From assembly GCA_016199625.1 (NCBI GenBank), contig JACQGI010000032.1, positions 1-33,989 of the forward strand: a stretch of DNA of 33,989 bases, in the 5' to 3' direction. The stretch comes from Acidobacteriota bacterium (GTDB lineage Bacteria > Acidobacteriota > Vicinamibacteria > Fen-336). Below the pieces are notes generated by a model. That model did not search any database and was not told where the DNA came from. It worked only from the letters and a program-made list of their open reading frames with translations. This document shows, piece by piece, positions 1 through 7,928 of this stretch. Positions within the stretch are counted from its first letter, which is position 1. Every line of letters begins with the position of its first letter. A program made the position numbers and the translations under genes.

Positions 1-162
1 AGTGAATCCCGCCTCGGTGGCCCGAGGAGAGGCTTCGCTGCGGAAAACGCACCATCGGCGTCCTCGCTCCGCCATCTCCTTCAAATCGAGCACCTCGGCG
101 GGAGTGAATCCCGCCTCGGTGGCCCGAGGAGAGGCTTCGCTGCGGAAAACGCACCATCGGCG
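1..162. repeat. 102-bp tandem repeat, two partial copies at the window edge
   Basis: Bases 1-60 and 103-162 are identical by eye, giving a 102-base period. The unit carries a stem-loop: 97-103 (GGCGGGA) pairs with 109-115 (TCCCGCC) around loop GTGAA, extended by CACC 91-94 with GGTG 118-121 across a 2x2 internal loop. The period equals 34 codons and one plus-strand frame stays open through both copies, but no start signal or known protein supports translation. The array continues off the left edge, so copy number is unknown. It is not a CRISPR: the repeat is too long and the interval between copies is part of the same unit. Confidence 0.85.
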
Positions 163-170
163 GATCATAA

Positions 171-187
171 CCCGGCGTCGCGCCGGG
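171..187 (-). terminator. Hairpin after the lipoprotein gene, weak terminator candidate
   Basis: CCCGGCG (171-177) and CGCCGGG (181-187) form a perfect 7-bp stem with a 3-base loop. It begins 6 bases beyond the lipoprotein stop on the minus strand. The downstream minus-strand sequence is TTATGATC, so there is only a poor T-tract. It may aid termination or mRNA 3'-end stability. Confidence 0.4.
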
Positions 188-193
188 CGCCCG

Positions 194-1039
194 TCAGTAG
201 TGGCGCAGCGTGAAGGCCAGCCGGACCTCGTCGCCCTCGAGGATCTCGATCGTGACGCTGCTGTCGAGGACGACGTCGGAGAAGAGGACCGTCGAGCTGC
301 CGTCGCCGTCGAGTGTCCCCTCGTCGGGAGTGAGGATGTCGCTGCTCCCCGACGAGCGTCGCCATTGGAGATGCGCCCCGTCCGTGTGGGCCGTCACGGA
401 GAACTGGACGGAGCGCGTGGTGTTGAAGGCGACGGGGCAGGACTGGTTCACCGTCACGGCGTTCAGCTCGAGGCACTGGCCGGACGGGGGCGACGTGGGT
501 CGCGTGATCGTCAAGGCGCAGTTGCCCGCCGCGGTCGCCGGAGCCCCGCACGTGAGCGGCGTCGGCGTGGGGCTGGGTGAAGGCGACGGGGACGGAGACG
601 GGCTCGGGGACGGGGACGGTGACTCGCTGGGCGAGGGCGAGGGAGACGGCGAAGGGGATGCGGAAGGCGAGGGCGACGGGCTCGGGCTCGGCGAGCCCGA
701 CGTCTGGACGATGACCTGGACGGTGGCCGTCGCCGAGGACGTACCCTCCCGCGCCGTCAGCGTGTAGGTCGTCGTCCAGCCCGGCTGGATCTGCTTCGAT
801 CCCTTGAGGGTCACGGCGCCGACGCCGTTGTCGATCTCGACCTTCTCGGCGCCCTCGACGTCCCAGGCCAGGGTCACCGCGGTGCCCGGCGTGATCTGCT
901 CGGGCGCGACCGTAAAGCGCTGGATGGAAAGGCCGTCGGGCTCGGTCAGCCGATCGACGAGGCTGCAGGCTGTGAGGGTCGTCACGAGGAGCGCCGCGAT
1001 CCAGACGCGGGGGATCCGGATTCGCCAGAAGAAGGCCAT
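194..1039 (-). CDS. Lipoprotein with Ig-like domain and Ser-Pro repeat linker
   Basis: This is a predicted 281-residue exported lipoprotein of unknown function. The N-terminus has basic residues, a hydrophobic stretch and a lipobox LTAC at residues 22-25, so Cys25 would be lipidated. Residues ~38-112 look like a bacterial Ig-like beta-sandwich (ITPGTAVTLAW, ending TTTYTLTARE). A low-complexity Ser-Pro linker follows at ~115-161. The C-terminal domain (~164-281) has several cysteines and no recognised family. The ATG at 1039 is chosen over an in-frame ATG at 1093 because AGAGGGG sits just upstream and the longer form would put the promoter inside the gene. It follows scpB on the same strand but has its own promoter-like sequence. 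An envelope-attached binding or adhesion role is possible but not shown. Confidence 0.8.
   Translation of the reverse strand: MAFFWRIRIPRVWIAALLVTTLTACSLVDRLTEPDGLSIQRFTVAPEQITPGTAVTLAWDVEGAEKVEIDNGVGAVTLKGSKQIQPGWTTTYTLTAREGTSSATATVQVIVQTSGSPSPSPSPSPSASPSPSPSPSPSESPSPSPSPSPSPSPSPSPTPTPLTCGAPATAAGNCALTITRPTSPPSGQCLELNAVTVNQSCPVAFNTTRSVQFSVTAHTDGAHLQWRRSSGSSDILTPDEGTLDGDGSSTVLFSDVVLDSSVTIEILEGDEVRLAFTLRHY
557..697 (-). repeat. Ser-Pro-encoding minisatellite
   Basis: This is a short-period, imperfect hexanucleotide repeat inside the lipoprotein gene. It encodes about 22 Ser-Pro steps broken by single Ala, Glu and Thr substitutions. Such tracts form stiff extended linkers and are prone to length change by slippage. 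Synonymous variation between units suggests it has been kept for some time rather than freshly expanded. Confidence 0.85.
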
Positions 1040-1064
1040 GCACCCCTCTACAGAAAACATAGCA

Positions 1065-1093
1065 ATGGTAGAGGGTTGCCCTGCAAACGTCAA
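1065..1093 (-). promoter_or_regulatory. Sigma-70-like promoter for the lipoprotein gene
   Basis: On the minus strand TTGACG (1093-1088) is separated by exactly 17 bases from TACCAT (1070-1065). The start codon is 25 bases beyond the -10 and is preceded by AGAGGGG. The -35 matches consensus at 5 of 6 positions and the -10 at 4 of 6. It lies in the 62-base gap after scpB, so the lipoprotein can be expressed independently. Confidence 0.6.
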
Positions 1094-1101
1094 GTAAAAC
1101 T

Positions 1102-1902
1102 TTAGCTCTCTTCCTCCTCGGCCCGCGGTTCGGACGCGTTCGTGGGCTCGTGCTCTGGCGTGCCTGCCTCTCCCTCCGCCAGCGGCACGTCGACCGGGCG
1201 TGGCGCGTCGATGGCCTTCTTGAGCCCGGCGACGTCCACCTCCTCCCCCAGGACCTCAGCGAACTCCTCGATCTTGGGAAGCTCCGAGAGGCCCTTGAGG
1301 CCGAAGTGCAGCAGGAACTCCTTGCTCGTGCCGTAGAGGATCGGCCGGCCCACGACCTCCTTGCGCCCCACGATGCGGATGAGGCGCTTCTCGAGGAGCG
1401 TCTTCAGGACTCCGCCGGACTTCACGCCGCGCAGCTCGATGATCTCCGGCAGGGTGACGGGCTGCTTGTAGGCGATGACCGCGAGGGTCTCGAGGGCCTG
1501 GATCGAGAGCCGCGTGGGCGACTTGGGGTCGAGGAGCTCCCGGACCCAGTCGTTGTACTCGGGGCGGGTGGTGATCTGATACCCGCCCGCGACCTCGACG
1601 AGCTGCAGACCTCGCCCCTCGCGGGAGTAGTCGGCCTCGAGCTCCTCGAGGGCGGGCTTCCAGTCCTCGGTGGCGACGCCCGCGAGCACCTGCCCGATCT
1701 CCCGCGGGGTGAGGGGCTGCGGCGATGCGAAGATCAGCACCTCCAGGATCGCCCGCAGCTCCACCGCAGACAACGTGGGCCCCTCTTCGGGTTGCGCCTC
1801 GACGCCCTCGGTCGATCGGTCGGCGCCGTCGGCCGACTCCCCGGCGCCCCGCGGGTCCCCTCCCGCTCCGTCCGTGGTCTCTTCCTCGTCCCTCTCGTCC
1901 AT
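1102..1902 (-). CDS. scpB: Segregation and condensation protein B
   Basis: ScpB (266 residues) is the dimeric winged-helix accessory subunit (kite protein) of the SMC-ScpAB condensin that compacts and segregates the chromosome. The acidic N-terminal tail (residues ~1-42) is poorly conserved. The first winged helix begins at about residue 45 (AILEVLIFASPQPLTPREIG). The second carries the hallmark AVIAYKQPVTLPEI followed by ELRGVKSGGVLKTLLEK. The ATG at 1902 gives a normal-length protein. scpA lies directly upstream on the same strand with a 47-base gap, the usual scpAB arrangement. The C-terminus is a Glu-rich tail. SMC itself is not in the window. Confidence 0.95.
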   Translation of the reverse strand: MDERDEEETTDGAGGDPRGAGESADGADRSTEGVEAQPEEGPTLSAVELRAILEVLIFASPQPLTPREIGQVLAGVATEDWKPALEELEADYSREGRGLQLVEVAGGYQITTRPEYNDWVRELLDPKSPTRLSIQALETLAVIAYKQPVTLPEIIELRGVKSGGVLKTLLEKRLIRIVGRKEVVGRPILYGTSKEFLLHFGLKGLSELPKIEEFAEVLGEEVDVAGLKKAIDAPRPVDVPLAEGEAGTPEHEPTNASEPRAEEEES

Positions 1903-1949
1903 CCTCTTCGCTCTCTCTTGTTTCCTCTGTGTCCCTGTGCCTCTGGCCG

Positions 1950-2795
1950 CTACACCGCCGGCCGCGGCGCGCCCGGTTCCGCCGGCCCCACCGGCCGGAA
2001 GATCCGGATCGCTCCGAAGATCCCGCGCTGGTACACCTTGATCTGCTTCAGCCGGATCAGCTCGAGGAGCGCCAGGAACGTCACGATCATGTCGGGCTTG
2101 GTGGCCTGCGTCTCGAAGAGGGCCACGAACTCGACCGACTGCCCCTCGAGGACGAGGGCCAGGATCTCCTCCATCCGCCGCTCGACGCTCTTGCCCTCGG
2201 GAGCCACCTCGTGGGCCAGGAGGGTCTTGCGCCGGTCGAGGAGCTCCTTGAAGGCGCTGATGAGGTCGAAGAGGCCGGCCTCGAGCATCTCCTCGCCGGA
2301 GTCGTCGAAGGCGGGCAGGACGGTGTCCGGGCGGGTCCACGTCGCGGCGCGGATCTGCGCCTGCTGGTGGAGGACCCCGGCGGCCTCCTTGTAGCGCTGG
2401 AACTCGAGGAGCCGCTGGACGAGCTCCTCGCGCGGGTCCACGTGCTCCTCCTCGCCCTCTGCCTCGGTGGGATCCACGGGGACGAGCATCTTGGACTTGA
2501 TGTGGATGAGCGTCGCCGCCATGACCATGAACTCCCCCGCCACGTCGAGGTTCAGCTCCTTCATGAGCTCCAGGTACTCCATGTACCGGCGCGTGATGGG
2601 CGCGATGGGGATGTCGTAGATGTCGATCTTGTCCCGCCGGATCAGGTACAGCAGCAGGTCGAGGGGCCCCTCGAAGAGCGGGAGCTGGATCCTCGGCGCG
2701 TCCTCCGGGAGCGTGGACTCCACGTCGGGAGGGATCGCGATCGGCTCGGCAGGCGCGGCGGGCTCGGCCTCGGGCAGGGGTGCTCCGGCGTCCAT
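1950..2795 (-). CDS. scpA: Segregation and condensation protein A
   Basis: ScpA (281 residues) is the kleisin subunit that bridges the SMC heads and binds ScpB. After a ~35-residue Pro/Ala-rich lead-in, the kleisin signature FEGPLDLLL is at residues 41-49, followed by RRDKIDIYDIPIAPI. The C-terminal winged helix ends with TFLALLELIRLKQIKVYQ. The ATG at 2795 is preceded closely by AGGAGG. A GTG at 2825 that overlaps the trpS stop as GTGA would add ten residues and is the alternative start. The gene lies between trpS and scpB in one minus-strand unit. Confidence 0.95.
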   Translation of the reverse strand: MDAGAPLPEAEPAAPAEPIAIPPDVESTLPEDAPRIQLPLFEGPLDLLLYLIRRDKIDIYDIPIAPITRRYMEYLELMKELNLDVAGEFMVMAATLIHIKSKMLVPVDPTEAEGEEEHVDPREELVQRLLEFQRYKEAAGVLHQQAQIRAATWTRPDTVLPAFDDSGEEMLEAGLFDLISAFKELLDRRKTLLAHEVAPEGKSVERRMEEILALVLEGQSVEFVALFETQATKPDMIVTFLALLELIRLKQIKVYQRGIFGAIRIFRPVGPAEPGAPRPAV

Positions 2796-2821
2796 GGCCT
2801 CCTCGTCCTCGGGCCGGTCGC

Positions 2822-3823
2822 TCACGACGAGGCGTCGTAGCGGATCTTCATGGCCGCCCGCACCTCGTCCATCGTGGCGCGCGCCGTCTCGCGGGCGCGC
2901 TTGCCCCCCTCCCGGAGGACGTCCCATACGGTGTCCGGCCTCCGCGCGTACTCGGGGCGCCGGGAGTGGATCTCCTTCATCCGCTCGAGAAGATGGTCCG
3001 TCAGACGGCCCTTGCAGTCGAGACAGCCGATCCCCGCGGTCCGGCAGCCGTCCGCAGCCCATGCCCGCGTCTCGGGCGGCGAGAAGGCCTCGTGGAGGTC
3101 GAAGACGGGGCAGACCTCGGGGTTGCCGGGATCCGTGCGCCGCTTGCGCGCGGGATCGGTCACCATCGGCTTGAGCTTCTGCCGAACCTCCTCGGGCGCG
3201 TCTTTGAGGAACACCGCGTTGCCATACGACTTGGACATCTTCCGCCCGTCGGTGCCGGGCATCCGCGGCGTCTCGGTGAGGAGCGTCTTCGGCTCGGGGA
3301 ACACGGGGCCGTACAGGTTGTTGAAGCGCCGGACGATCTCGCGGGTCAGCTCGATGTGCGGGGCCTGGTCCTCGCCCACCGGGACGGCGTCCGCCTTATA
3401 GATGACGATGTCGGCCGTCTGGAGCAGGGGGTACCCCAGGAAGCCGTACGTGGACAGGTCGCGGTCGCTGAGCTGCTGTTGTTGCTCCTTGTAGCTCGGA
3501 ACCCGCTCGAGCCACGGGACCGGGACGACCATCGAGAGCAGGAGGTGCAGCTCGGCGTGCTCGGGCACGTCGCTCTGGACGAACAGCGTCGCCCGTTCCG
3601 GATCGAGGCCCGCCGCCAGCCAGTCGATGGCCACCTCGAGGATGTTCTCGGCGATGGGCCCGGGGTTGGCGTAGTCGGTCGTCAGGGCGTGCCAGTCCAC
3701 GATGGCCCAGTAGCAGTCGTAGCTGTCCTGGAGCCGCACCCAGTTGTCGAGCGCGCCCGTCAGGTGCCCCAGGTGCAGGGGCCCCGTGGGGCGCATGCCG
3801 GAGAGGATGCGGGGTCGGCTCAT
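2822..3823 (-). CDS. trpS: Tryptophanyl-tRNA synthetase, predicted Fe-S type
   Basis: This class Ic aminoacyl-tRNA synthetase (333 residues) charges tRNA-Trp using ATP. The HIGH-type motif is HLGH at residues 17-20 and the KMSKS loop is intact at 195-199. Four cysteines, C238, C260, C267 and C270, form C-x21-C-x6-C-x2-C. From memory this nearly matches the [4Fe-4S] ligand set of Thermotoga maritima TrpRS (C-x22-C-x6-C-x2-C), so a cluster near the anticodon-binding region is predicted. The ATG at 3823 follows the M50 protease stop by one base, implying co-transcription. The stop is adjacent to the possible GTG start of scpA. Confidence 0.96.
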   Translation of the reverse strand: MSRPRILSGMRPTGPLHLGHLTGALDNWVRLQDSYDCYWAIVDWHALTTDYANPGPIAENILEVAIDWLAAGLDPERATLFVQSDVPEHAELHLLLSMVVPVPWLERVPSYKEQQQQLSDRDLSTYGFLGYPLLQTADIVIYKADAVPVGEDQAPHIELTREIVRRFNNLYGPVFPEPKTLLTETPRMPGTDGRKMSKSYGNAVFLKDAPEEVRQKLKPMVTDPARKRRTDPGNPEVCPVFDLHEAFSPPETRAWAADGCRTAGIGCLDCKGRLTDHLLERMKEIHSRRPEYARRPDTVWDVLREGGKRARETARATMDEVRAAMKIRYDASS

Positions 3824-3824
3824 G

Positions 3825-4484
3825 TCAGAGAGCGGCCCTGATGAGCATCGCCGTTAGAGGATCGATGACCAGATTCATGAGCCCCAGGTTGAAGTTGATA
3901 ATGACGAACAGCATGAGGATGACCATCCCGTAAGGCTCCATGACCCGGTCGTAAGCCTCTCCCATCGATCGCGGAAGGCCCCAGGAGGCGACCTTTGAGC
4001 CGTCGAGAGGCGGGATGGGGACCAGATTGAACAACGCCAGGGCGACGTTCATCTGGATGCCGGCCAGGATCAGGCGCAGCCCTGGGTTCATGCTGTTGCT
4101 TGCCATGCCCGCTTGAAGGCCTACGAAGAGGGCGACGGTGAACACGAAAGCGAGCAGCACGTTCGACAACGGGCCGGCGGCAGCCACTGCGACGTGTCCC
4201 TGCGCCAGGCTGACATCGCGCCGAAAGTTGCCGGGATTGTATGGTGTTGGCTTCGCCCAGGCGAGCAGTGGGATCCCGCCCCAGAAGATCTGCAACATCG
4301 GCATGAGGATGGTCCCAATGGGGTCGATATGGGCAATTGGGTTCAGATTGATGCGTCCCTCGCGGCGGGCCGTCTCATCTCCCATCCGAAGAGCAGCCCA
4401 GGCATGGGCAGACTCGTGGAAGGACACGCTGAAGAGCAGCGCCACATAGTACGTGAGCCCGAGAGCAATATCCTGGACCGTCAC
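3825..4484 (-). CDS. Site-2 protease family (M50) membrane metalloprotease
   Basis: This 219-residue polytopic protein belongs to the short YwhC/FtsH-independent branch of M50 intramembrane zinc proteases. The zinc motif HESAH is at residues 23-27 and the third-ligand segment NLVPIPPLDG at ~153-162 (D161). The region AHIDPIGTIL is typical of this branch. About five hydrophobic segments are visible and there is no PDZ domain. Substrates are unknown. The start is GTG at 4484 with GGAGGAGG about nine bases upstream. It is the first gene of the protease-trpS-scpA-scpB run. A TACCAT box upstream may be its promoter. Confidence 0.9.
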   Translation of the reverse strand: MTVQDIALGLTYYVALLFSVSFHESAHAWAALRMGDETARREGRINLNPIAHIDPIGTILMPMLQIFWGGIPLLAWAKPTPYNPGNFRRDVSLAQGHVAVAAAGPLSNVLLAFVFTVALFVGLQAGMASNSMNPGLRLILAGIQMNVALALFNLVPIPPLDGSKVASWGLPRSMGEAYDRVMEPYGMVILMLFVIINFNLGLMNLVIDPLTAMLIRAAL

Positions 4485-4514
4485 GGAGATGGTCCTCCTC
4501 CCGAAGAACCCCGG

Positions 4515-4520
4515 ATGGTA
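4515..4520 (-). promoter_or_regulatory. Candidate -10 box for the M50-trpS-scpAB unit
   Basis: TACCAT on the minus strand lies 30 bases before the GTG start, in a 63-base gap. It is the same hexamer as the -10 of the lipoprotein promoter. No good TTGACA-like -35 is present at 16-18 bases spacing. Confidence 0.35.
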
Positions 4521-4547
4521 GCACAGCCCGCCTCGGCAACGATCGCG

Positions 4548-6128
4548 TCACGGCCGCTCGGCGCCCTCCTCGGCCGCGGCCAGCTCGGCCAGGAACTCCG
4601 GGTGGACTGCGACGCCGCGTTCCCGCGCCGCCTCGGCGTGGCGCCGGGCGCCGGCCACGTCGCCGTCCCTGAAGAGAAGCACGGCGAGGTTGTTGTGGGC
4701 GGCGCCGTCCTCCGGCCGCAGGGCGACGAGGCGTCGGTACGCCTCTCGTGCGTCGGCCTTGCGGCCCGTGGCGAGATACAGGTCCGCGAGCCCCGAGGCC
4801 ATCGCGGCGTCCCGCGGGGCCCGGCGCACCGCCTCCTCGAAAGCAGCGACGGCCGGCGCGGTGTGCCCTCCTGCCACGCGGGCGCGACCGAGGTGGTGCC
4901 ACAGACGCGCTTCGCTGGGGGCGAGGGCCACAGCGGACGCGAAGGACGCCGTGGCCTCGTCGGCTCTGCCGAGGGCCAACAGCGCCGCGCCCAGGGCCTC
5001 GTGGGCCTCGGCCAGAGTCGGCTCCTCCGTGACGGCGCGCCTGGCCTCGGGCTCGGCGAGAGCTGGCCGCCCGGCGGCCAGGAGCGCCAGGACCAGGTTC
5101 AAACGGGCCTCGACGAAATCGGGGGCGATGGCGAGGGCGCGACGGGCGGCCTCCTCGGCCGCCACCGTGTCGCCGCGCCGTGCCTGGAGCCGCGCGAGGT
5201 TCGAAAGGGCCGGAGCGTGAAGGGGGTCCTGCGCGACGGCCCGTCGGTAGGCCTCGACGGCCGCATCCCTCCGTCCCAGCCGGTCCAGCGCGATGGCGAG
5301 ATTGAAGCGGGCCTGCACCTGACCGGGTCTGCGGCGCAGCACCTCCTCGTACGCCTCCAATGCCTCGTCCAAGCGCCCGAGACGGCGGAGGGCGATGCCG
5401 CGCACGTTCAGCGCCTCCACGTCGCCGGGCACGCGGCCGAGGATCTCGTCGCAGGCGGAAAGGGCCTCCCCGGGTGCCCCCCGCTCGAGGGCGATCTGGG
5501 CGAGGAGGAGCCGCGCCTCCACCGGAGATCGCGCCAGCGCCTCGCCGTAGAGCGCGGCGGCAGGGGCCAGGGCCTCCTCCGGGAGCGGGAAGAGGTGCGG
5601 CGCGAAGCGGCGCCTCCGGTGGAGCGCCAGGAGCCGCCCGGTGAGGTCGTCGATGCCCTCGCCGGGATCCGTCGCGGCGGCGAGCCCGCGCTCCCCCTCC
5701 AGGTGGACGGCCCCGAAGACGTGAGCCAGCTCGTGGATCCAGACCCCCCGCCACCGCGCGCGAGCCGGGGCCGCGACGACGAGACGTGCGTCGCGGTACG
5801 ACGCGAGGCCGCGCACGCCCGGACCCGCCGTCCGGCCCGTGATTCCGGCGACGATTCCCGGGGGCCGGGCCGCCGTCTGCAGGCGGAGCGCGTCGAGGAG
5901 GTGCTCGACGGAGCCGCCCTCCGGAGCCCAGGTCACGACCGCCGCCAGGGAGAAGCGCAAGCCGAAGGGCCCGAAGAGACGCTCGGCCTCGCCCAGGGCC
6001 CGCTCCACCTCGTCGCGCCACGACGGCCTGCTGCGGAACGAGGGGTCGACGGCGAACACCACCGGCACGTCGCGCGGCTCCGGGGCGCCGGCCCCGAGGA
6101 GCCACGCGGCCGCGAGCCAGGCGCTCAT
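4548..6128 (-). CDS. Exported metzincin-like zinc protease fused to TPR repeats
   Basis: This 526-residue protein has a short N-terminal signal-like segment (residues ~2-15). Residues ~20-150 form a compact domain ending in HELAHVFGAVH (132-142), which fits the metzincin zinc signature HExxHxxGxxH with H132, H136 and H142 as ligands and E133 as base. From ~175 to the end are about ten tetratricopeptide repeats (for example YEEVLRRRPGQVQARFNLAI), a protein-interaction solenoid. No exact protease family is recognised; archaemetzincin-like or reprolysin-like folds are possible. The ATG at 6128 overlaps the uvrC stop as ATGA, so translation is probably coupled. Whether it cleaves protein is inferred from the motif only. 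Confidence 0.82.
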   Translation of the reverse strand: MSAWLAAAWLLGAGAPEPRDVPVVFAVDPSFRSRPSWRDEVERALGEAERLFGPFGLRFSLAAVVTWAPEGGSVEHLLDALRLQTAARPPGIVAGITGRTAGPGVRGLASYRDARLVVAAPARARWRGVWIHELAHVFGAVHLEGERGLAAATDPGEGIDDLTGRLLALHRRRRFAPHLFPLPEEALAPAAALYGEALARSPVEARLLLAQIALERGAPGEALSACDEILGRVPGDVEALNVRGIALRRLGRLDEALEAYEEVLRRRPGQVQARFNLAIALDRLGRRDAAVEAYRRAVAQDPLHAPALSNLARLQARRGDTVAAEEAARRALAIAPDFVEARLNLVLALLAAGRPALAEPEARRAVTEEPTLAEAHEALGAALLALGRADEATASFASAVALAPSEARLWHHLGRARVAGGHTAPAVAAFEEAVRRAPRDAAMASGLADLYLATGRKADAREAYRRLVALRPEDGAAHNNLAVLLFRDGDVAGARRHAEAARERGVAVHPEFLAELAAAEEGAERP

Positions 6129-7918
6129 GTCCTGTCGAAGTGGGCGCGGACCTTCGCGGCCGTGGCGGGGCCCACGATGGCGGCCAGCTCGGGCTCGGCG
6201 GCCGAGCGCACGCCCCGGACCGACCCGAAGCGCGACAGCAGCTTCCGCCGTTTGGCCGGGCCGACGCCCGGGATGTCGTCCAGCTCCGAGCGCAGCGTCC
6301 GCTGCGCACGCGCCTTGCGGTGGAAGCCGATGGCGAAGCGGTGGGCCTCGTCGCGGATGCGCTGGACGAGCTGGAGCACCGGCGAGGAGCGCGGAAGGGC
6401 CAGGGCGTCGTCGCGCCCGCGGACGAAGAGCAACTCCTCTTTCTTGGCCAGGCTCGCCACCGCCTGCTCTCCGAGGCCCAGCTCCTCGAGGGCCTCGACC
6501 GCGGCGCCGAGCTGGCCCTTGCCCCCGTCGACGAGCACGAGGTCCGGCAGGTCCTTCCCCTCCTCGAGAAGACGGCGGTAGCGGCGGCCCACGACCTCGT
6601 GCATCGACGCGAAGTCGTCGGGCGCCCCGGTGACCCCCTTGACGCGGAACTTCCGGTAGTCGGACTTCTTCGGCACCGCGTCCTCGAAGGCGACCATGGA
6701 CGCCACGATGTCCGAGCCCTGGATGTTCGAGACGTCGAAGCACTCGATCCGCCGCGGCTCCACCTCGAGGTCGAGCAGGTCGCGGAGGGCCCGCAGGATC
6801 TCCTGGGACTGCTTCCGCGGCTGCCTCCACTCCAGGTCGAAGGCCAGCTTCGCGTTGCGGACCACGAGGTCGAGCAGCCGCACCTTCTCGCCCCGCTGCG
6901 GCACGCGGATCCGGACGGCGGCGCCCCGCCGCTGCGAGAGCCACTCCTCGAGCAGCTCCCGGCCGGGAAGGTCCTCCGGGACCAGGACCTCCCGCGGGAC
7001 GTAGCGTCCGTGGGCGTAGTACTGCTGGAGCGAGGAGGAGAGGAACGCGCCGGGCTCCGTGATGCGGTCGAGGAGGAAGCCCTCTCGCGCGACCACCTTC
7101 CCGTCGCGCACGGAGAAGATCTGGAGCGCCGCGCGCCCCCCTTCCACGTGGGCCCCGAAGAGATCGCGCTCCTCGATGTCCGTCGTGGTGATCTTCTGCG
7201 GCGTCTCGAGCCGCTCGAGGGCGCGGACCTGGTCGCGCAGGCTCGCGGCCTCCTCGTAGCGCTCCTCGGCTGCCGACCGCGCCATCTCCCCCTCGAGCCG
7301 GCGCACGACCTCTTCCGTCCGTCCCTCGAGGAACAGCCGCGCGTCCTCGCAGGCCCGACGGTATCGCTCGAGGGAACAGACCTCCGCGACGCACGGGGCC
7401 ACGCAGCGCCGGATCTGGTACTGCAGGCACGGGCGCGGCCGACGGCCGTCGAGGGTCTCCTTGCAAGAGCGGACGCCGAACACCTTGTGGACGACGGCCG
7501 CGGTCTTCCGCCCGAGGCTCGCGGGGATGTAGGGCCCGCCGTAGGCGTTCCCGTCCTCGGCGGGACGGCGCACCACGTGGAGCCGCGGGTACTCCTCGGA
7601 CAGCGTCAGCTTGAGATACGGGTGGTTCTTGTCGTCCCGGAGGAGGACGTTGAAGCGCGGCTTGTGCCGCTTGATGAGGTTGTTCTCGAGTGCGAGGGCC
7701 TCCATCTCCGTGTCGGTCAGGACCAGGTCGAGGTCGGCGATCTCGCCCACCATCTGGTCCTTCCGCGGGTCCTGGAGGCGCGAAGCCTGGAAGTACGAGC
7801 GTACCCTGTCCCGGAGGATCCGGGCCTTGCCGACGTAGAGGATCGCGCCCTCCCCGTCCTTGAAGAGGTAGACGCCGGGACGCGCGGGCAGCGACTCGAG
7901 CTTCTCGGCGAGGCTCAT
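6125..7918 (-). CDS. uvrC: Excinuclease ABC subunit C
   Basis: UvrC (597 residues) makes both incisions in UvrABC nucleotide excision repair. The GIY-YIG nuclease is N-terminal (GVY at 15-17, YVG at 28-30). Cysteines C152, C164, C172 and C176 match the spacing of the Fe-S ligands reported for E. coli UvrC (from memory). The UVR motif that binds UvrB is at ~205-238. The RNase H-like nuclease contains LVLVDGGKGQL, and a helix-hairpin-helix (DDIPGVGPAKRRKLL) is near the C-terminus. The ATG at 7918 is preferred to the one at 7930 because GAAAGG lies between them and the second overlaps the -10 box. It is divergent from the phosphatidyltransferase gene. Confidence 0.97.
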   Translation of the reverse strand: MSLAEKLESLPARPGVYLFKDGEGAILYVGKARILRDRVRSYFQASRLQDPRKDQMVGEIADLDLVLTDTEMEALALENNLIKRHKPRFNVLLRDDKNHPYLKLTLSEEYPRLHVVRRPAEDGNAYGGPYIPASLGRKTAAVVHKVFGVRSCKETLDGRRPRPCLQYQIRRCVAPCVAEVCSLERYRRACEDARLFLEGRTEEVVRRLEGEMARSAAEERYEEAASLRDQVRALERLETPQKITTTDIEERDLFGAHVEGGRAALQIFSVRDGKVVAREGFLLDRITEPGAFLSSSLQQYYAHGRYVPREVLVPEDLPGRELLEEWLSQRRGAAVRIRVPQRGEKVRLLDLVVRNAKLAFDLEWRQPRKQSQEILRALRDLLDLEVEPRRIECFDVSNIQGSDIVASMVAFEDAVPKKSDYRKFRVKGVTGAPDDFASMHEVVGRRYRRLLEEGKDLPDLVLVDGGKGQLGAAVEALEELGLGEQAVASLAKKEELLFVRGRDDALALPRSSPVLQLVQRIRDEAHRFAIGFHRKARAQRTLRSELDDIPGVGPAKRRKLLSRFGSVRGVRSAAEPELAAIVGPATAAKVRAHFDRT

Positions 7919-7928
7919 GGAACCTTTC

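Noticed and set aside
1-162. CRISPR array
   Set aside because: The identical block is 60 bases and the interval between copies is part of the same 102-base unit. No unique spacers and no cas genes are present.
2-580. Repeat-containing protein gene starting at the left edge
   Set aside because: The frame is open across both repeats, but it then continues antisense to the lipoprotein C-terminus. No start signal is visible, so I keep only the repeat.
4113-6581. An 822-codon open frame on the plus strand
   Set aside because: It is antisense to the M50, zinc-protease/TPR and uvrC genes, all of which have clear motifs. Its Arg/Gly/Glu-rich translation is what high GC produces opposite real genes.
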